From the NCBI GenBank assembly GCA_045106555.1, contig JBGCET010000067.1:18125-82124 (forward strand): a DNA stretch of 64,000 bases, written 5' to 3'. The DNA comes from JANQOZ01 sp045106555 (lineage in GTDB: Bacteria > Pseudomonadota > Gammaproteobacteria > Xanthomonadales > SZUA-38). Under the pieces are notes generated by a model. That model saw nothing but the letters and a program-made list of their open reading frames with translations. It did not search any database and was not told the origin of the DNA. Position numbers and translations under genes: made by a program. Within the stretch, counting starts at the first letter, position 1; each line of letters opens with the position of its first letter. Positions 61,901-64,000 of the stretch are shown piece after piece.

Positions 61901-63340
61901 AGTAAGAAACTGGCCGTCCTCGGTGAATTTCAAAACCCGGTCTGACAATCCTACGTAAACACAGCCACCCTGGCGGCGACATCCCCGCTCGGTAGCGGCC
62001 AGATACTGCGGCACCTCGCCGTTAAACTGGTCCTGGCCAAATTTGCCCAGCAGATTGCCGTTTTGATCCAGCCTATGGACCTGAGGATCCAGATCACCAA
62101 CGGTATAGACCGCTTTGCGGGTAGCCGCAATGACCCGGGGTTTGCCCACCGTACCGGGCCCGCCTGGCCCCTCGATGAACATGTTGGTGATGTGCAGTCC
62201 AACGGGGCTGAAACGCTGAATGCGGGAAAAGGTCGCATTGGCCACAAGAAGCGTCTCGCCGTAGAACGCAATATCCGGCGCATCGCTGCCAAAATACCAG
62301 GGCTGCTGGAGCACTGGCCAGAGTCGGCGGAAACGAAAATCCGCTACCTCGTTATCCGCCACCACCAAGGAAAAATCATCCTGGGCAGAGAACTCGTCGT
62401 CCATCGCCGTTACCGTCACGTTGTACGGACTCATCGGAATATCGTTAACGGTTAATACGCCAGAAATCTGGCCGGTCAGTGGTTCCAGCGTGAGACTATT
62501 GGGCAGACCCACCGCCTCATAGGTCACCGTATCGCCATCGGGGTCAGAAAACGCGCTGGAAACGTCCATCAGGAAACTCGTGCCTGCGCTGCTGAATTGG
62601 TCGGCCAGAGGGTCGGTCAGGGTGACCTTTGTATCGCCCGCCAGACCAAAGCAAAGCCCAGTTTCCTGCACCACGGCAGAACACTCATCTCGCCGTTTCC
62701 AGTCCGTGCAGTTGATCCCGCTACCGTCAATATCCCCGGTCGCGCGCATTCGCCAGGCACCCTGGGGTGGCACATCCGACTGATCCCAATACCAGAACCG
62801 ACCCAGAGCAGGGTCGGAACCCACCGGGCCGTTAAACAACGTCGAGATCCAGTAATCTCCTGCCGGCAGCAGGCACGTGGATGCAGTGCCATTAAGCAGG
62901 TCCATATCGAAGTCCCCACTCAACGCATGGGAGCCTAAATCTGATGCGCTGAAGCTATACTGAAAGTCGCCACAAATCTGGGTTCCAGGCCCAACGCCGG
63001 AAGCGTCGTCGTCGTATATTCGCACCGTGACGCCCTGCTCATTAAGCATGCTGCCATCAAAGGTGCCGCGCACCTGGAGTCGATCCATGCGCCATTCCGG
63101 GCCGCTGGGAATGCGAAAGCGGTCAGCGCTGCGCGCCAGATCGGTTAAGGCCGGTGGATTGACGTTGTGACTTAGCCCCAATGAGGGCGCACTGAAACAG
63201 GAGCCGGTTCGATCCACCAGGTTCAGCAGCTGAGCGTGAACCGGCGTTATCGACAACGCCAGTGCGACACCAACAACGGGCGCCGCCGGGTAGCAGAACC
63301 GCTCCCGCAGAGCGGCTCTTGCGCCTTTCAGCAAAGCCAT
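55979..63340 (-). CDS. Giant secreted protein: NHL propeller, two caspase-like domains, Fn3-like repeats
   Basis: 2453 residues from ATG at 63340 (TTG at 63343 less likely). Order: signal peptide (to about 37), beta domain, cadherin-like domain (about 245-340), NHL-type propeller repeats (about 355-900), a legumain/caspase-like domain (about 905-1145) with MADHGSE (His1003) and IYDACRSGS (Cys1046), an Ig-like spacer, a second copy (about 1250-1490) lacking both catalytic residues (Ala1348, Ser1389), a pre-peptidase-like beta domain (about 1610-1750), a carboxypeptidase-regulatory-like segment, five Fn3-like repeats of about 90 residues (about 1830-2225), a ThuA/glutamine-amidotransferase-like domain (ILLVDDDDNMPDV onward), and the tail DLIYANGFEND. 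It is probably surface-associated or secreted. The route is unknown: the N-terminus is not a TPS domain. Confidence 0.85.
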   Translation of the reverse strand: MALLKGARAALRERFCYPAAPVVGVALALSITPVHAQLLNLVDRTGSCFSAPSLGLSHNVNPPALTDLARSADRFRIPSGPEWRMDRLQVRGTFDGSMLNEQGVTVRIYDDDASGVGPGTQICGDFQYSFSASDLGSHALSGDFDMDLLNGTASTCLLPAGDYWISTLFNGPVGSDPALGRFWYWDQSDVPPQGAWRMRATGDIDGSGINCTDWKRRDECSAVVQETGLCFGLAGDTKVTLTDPLADQFSSAGTSFLMDVSSAFSDPDGDTVTYEAVGLPNSLTLEPLTGQISGVLTVNDIPMSPYNVTVTAMDDEFSAQDDFSLVVADNEVADFRFRRLWPVLQQPWYFGSDAPDIAFYGETLLVANATFSRIQRFSPVGLHITNMFIEGPGGPGTVGKPRVIAATRKAVYTVGDLDPQVHRLDQNGNLLGKFGQDQFNGEVPQYLAATERGCRRQGGCVYVGLSDRVLKFTEDGQFLTEFGLCSSQTCSDGLVQSLGGIKVSENGFVYLTDRAEDQLIILRNPAGGAISDAPAFVAEIGSSGTANGEFQQPGDVALDRDGRVYVVDFTRVQVFSPGGEFLQEYLPQNAIRAIRRFELGPTNLGFASNDLAQVARFRRVGDVDAGASALNFSTPFSSADDSDGFFRRPIDLAAGPNSNMYVADAGNFRVQKFDPQGQLLDALGGPGVGEGEFDRMIAIDARVVNGAFQIHVLDEAAGQYRIQRFDNQGGFISQIFLPSQAGYVDFVLGGSGFVFLVTNDGMAIKLDIDGEVVETWESEGINGEFRQIAFAPNGLLYFTVEGVSQEGFEIYNRFGDFVAFLPATFNAPASLTIADDGKIVLGEIPDLAPDVPRIKIYRQDGQLLQSVGQFGYFPGSFAAPAGLDFAPNGLLYISDSANNNVQVLDPVPPTDTTKVIVVAGGGPYPGNNLWETTQSLTNGAYLALAYQGLSGDDIMYLSSNLNEDLDGNGISDVDNPATPQALSNAISTWASGADRLVLFMADHGSENAFRLNPAATLNASNLATALNNAQTGPGGIGQVVVIYDACRSGSFIDELANPAVDRVVLTSSASDESSKYVSDGILSFSNQFWTQVFVGSDIAEAYSIASQVMTASFSDQTPQADADGDATSNEPVGDLDALTGIFVGAGTDFDPGSPVITSISEPQTLSQGNEAQISAFGVSDPDGVGRVYAEIIPPNYLDETLDQPVREFPGFELEPDSRGSVDYTLIYGGFSIEGVYTVNVYAQDRFGNVSAPSTTSVTVGNPELRKALIVVGGETTDGQWSAYSANGALAFAALQTQGYSDLGSETIRYLSNGGSDGVDFATNAATVADGFAWAGVQAQDVVVYLVGAVRSGGLRLASGEQLSAETLGGYLDAVESSISGKLVVLYEGSQSGAFLPELSTSSTDRRLLLASAAASQSASFELGGVLSFSQFFWNRVLNGDTVLDAFESARDGISFSTGSQTPQLDDNSNGEGNDAEDGFLAATYSIGTGVVQDANGPTLDTFSADEVLSGGGSQATVSVDNVLSTGVVQQVFGIVSTPRPQQRTESFVFSPVSVDGNGNGSYEGTFDGFGPVAGTYVVSIYARDDRGNIAFQDNVRVEQTHGRDGYEVDDDRDNASVIFVDDIDPQPHTFHVDNEQDFVSFNAVNSPAGSGNPAQTYEIAVENIDDFSGAGFSVSIELFSAATPLGTPLASTSGGIGGSLSLTWPSANGDYDNGEGEYFVRVAPSLSSQRGKYTVKIFRPDVLLTGTVKGSVVDALTGLPVAGALISSDGSVAAASSPSGSFQLVENPGSYDLTVTPPPGYEPLTESAVPVVESLTTWRLLQLQPSGVAPTVTTTAATEVAQETATLNGEVSPNGDVTAIVFEIAPAAGTTITQPSDLAGDAPLTDVFAAVAGLACATEYTFSVTAENANGLSEGADLNFTTAACQAPPVIGSLAATLITDQSVTLTAQIDPMGASTTAAFRWRPTGGVFNVYSSATPDLTGSGEQQATLAVGGLICATSYEFQVMASNSGGAQESAVVTFNTASCPQDPPTVTTLSATNISATSADLRASVQANGAISAIEYQVAPQGEAEGSWLSAGSTDTSITATAAATGLDCGRAYRYRFRATNSGGTATGTEQAFNTSECAADFPLATTQSASQVGQTGAVLNGVVNPSQSSTQVSFDFGPSEVYVQSASLDSPLDGAEDVAVSVTLSGLTCQREYHFRVQATNASGTAFGSDMTFTTNPCDRILLVDDDDNMPDVRSIYTDALSTLGFQAELWNTGAGDAEPSAADLSAYSAVIWFTGNSASSATGPSAQSETALASYLDGGGCLAVSSQNYYAVRASGGAPSNLMVSHMGVAGGAASVGIAEVSGTSSAFAGLPASGSYTLDYAASGLSNQSDTLLSDSSAEEAFAGADGSQSAGLLKVTASYRTAYLGFPLEAVPGAVEQAAVLSAILDYCRGADLIYANGFEND

Positions 63341-63388
63341 CAAAAAGACCGCTTCGGTCCTGTCAGTTCAGCATGATTCATCATGAAT

Positions 63389-64000
63389 TCAGCCATCCTG
63401 GCGACAGGTTGAGAGGTTAGCGGCAAGCTGGGTTTGGCTGGATTCCATTTCAGCCTGTGCCGCCTGGGCGGCAATCCAGTTGTCTTGAGGCGCCAGAGGA
63501 ACCGCCGATCCATCTTCGATAACGAATCGGCTTTGGTCGCCACCATCGCGGCGCTGGCAATCCTCTGTGGTGAGTTCGTCGCCCTGGGCAAAACCGCTGC
63601 TCAAGGTTTGCAGGCTCGCGCTTAGGTCTGTTTCCGGCGCAACGATGCGAATCACACCATCATTGGACAGCTGTGAACTGGCGGTCACGGCACTATCGGC
63701 TGACGGCACAAACTGATCCGGGTCCAGGGTAATGTTGCCGCCAGGACCACCAAACGCGTTGGCGCTGATAACCGTGCCGTTCAGGATCATGAATTCAGGC
63801 TGAGCGATGGCAATATTGCCGCCGGCGCCCTCCCCGGTGCCCACCGCGGTGGTTATGGACGTTTGCTCAAGGAAAAAATCACCGGTCATCTGAATCTCAA
63901 TGTTGCCCCCATCAGCGGAGATGGCTTGGGTGCTGATGGTCGCGTCGGTCATGGTAATGGCTCCCGCAGACTGCAGGCGAATATTTCCCGCATTGCCGGT
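63389..64000 (-). CDS. TpsA-like filamentous haemagglutinin/S-layer-type protein, C-terminal part
   Basis: Only the last 203 residues are inside the window; the frame is open at base 64000, where it reads TGNAGNIRLQSAGAITMTDATIS. Repeats of the GGNI-x-I-x-x-x-G/D-x-x-x-L-x-x-[TG]-x-I-x-[TA] kind are typical of right-handed beta-helix TpsA proteins. The C-terminus (DLSASLQTL...CQRR...SRFVIEDGSAVPLAP) resembles the conserved end of the S-layer/haemagglutinin TpsA proteins often seen with CHASE2 and FecR genes. A second Cys lies five residues from the end (STCRQDG). It is the probable substrate of the TpsB at 52577-54301 and precedes the giant gene by 48 bp. Confidence 0.85.
   Translation of the reverse strand, partial: TGNAGNIRLQSAGAITMTDATISTQAISADGGNIEIQMTGDFFLEQTSITTAVGTGEGAGGNIAIAQPEFMILNGTVISANAFGGPGGNITLDPDQFVPSADSAVTASSQLSNDGVIRIVAPETDLSASLQTLSSGFAQGDELTTEDCQRRDGGDQSRFVIEDGSAVPLAPQDNWIAAQAAQAEMESSQTQLAANLSTCRQDG

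Noticed and set aside
1..64000. CRISPR arrays, insertion sequences, integrases, tRNA or rRNA genes
   Set aside because: No direct-repeat/spacer arrays, transposase or integrase motifs, or cloverleaf sequences were found by eye on either strand.

Overview
The window is chromosomal DNA of a gammaproteobacterium. Housekeeping clusters of that class are present in familiar order: rpoE-rseA-rseB-rseC, lepA-lepB-DUF4845-rnc-era-recO-pdxJ, and rlmD-nagZ-hpt-S-methylthioinosine phosphorylase. Two genes too short for routine ORF calling, at 15770-16086, encode the alpha and beta polypeptides of a peripheral (LH2-type) bacteriochlorophyll antenna, and a PucC-type assembly factor lies downstream, so the organism is a purple phototroph. 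A marine aerobic anoxygenic phototroph of the OM60/NOR5 (Halieaceae) kind would fit, but no marker here proves it. A LysA-LysC fusion next to MurL/MurD2, as in Xanthomonas, points to peptidoglycan made by the L-Glu ligation/epimerisation route. No tRNA, rRNA, CRISPR array, insertion sequence or integrase was found.

Layout. 1-4703: GldG-type ABC exporter operon with a DUF4340 gene running off the left edge. 4975-5886: TonB-domain protein with a CRP-like site upstream. 6111-7903: NarL-type two-component pair. 8007-8510: GNAT acetyltransferase. 8512-12740: RND efflux permease and adaptor. 12918-16086: minus-strand antenna operon pucB-pucA-[repeat protein]-pucC-[peptide deformylase], preceded by two PpsR/CrtJ palindromes 8 bp apart. 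16456-16962: HExxH protein. 16928-22201: lysAC-murL-murD2. 22490-25857: glycine-zipper protein, Wzt-like ATPase, methyltransferase, ComEA-like protein. 26054-33174: nucleoside/peptidoglycan salvage and rRNA methylation, a YdbH/YdbL-like envelope pair, and a receiver-HPt protein. 33180-42356: lepA-to-pdxJ operon and the sigma-E operon, separated by a terminator at 39381-39414; a sigma-E promoter precedes rpoE. 42510-45034: PLP enzyme and LCAT-like lipase.

45081-49360 is a signalling block: a winged-helix response regulator, a Ras-like small GTPase, a hybrid histidine kinase and an HPt protein on the plus strand, then a convergent receiver-EAL protein whose EAL active site is degraded. 49909-64000 is a minus-strand cluster with 4- to 8-bp overlaps at several junctions: a TpsA-like adhesin (incomplete at the right edge), a 2453-residue secreted protein with an intact and a decayed legumain/caspase-like domain, a secreted caspase with an EF-hand, a TpsB outer-membrane transporter, a CHASE2-adenylate cyclase and a FecR-like periplasmic protein. 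I read it as two-partner secretion combined with exported caspase-fold proteases and a cAMP sensor.

The least described parts are (a) the antenna operon, with an unrecognised 32-residue-repeat protein and its own deformylase, (b) the GTPase/phosphorelay operon, and (c) the TPS/caspase/cyclase cluster. Many genes use GTG or TTG starts within 4-bp stop/start overlaps, so several starts are judgements.
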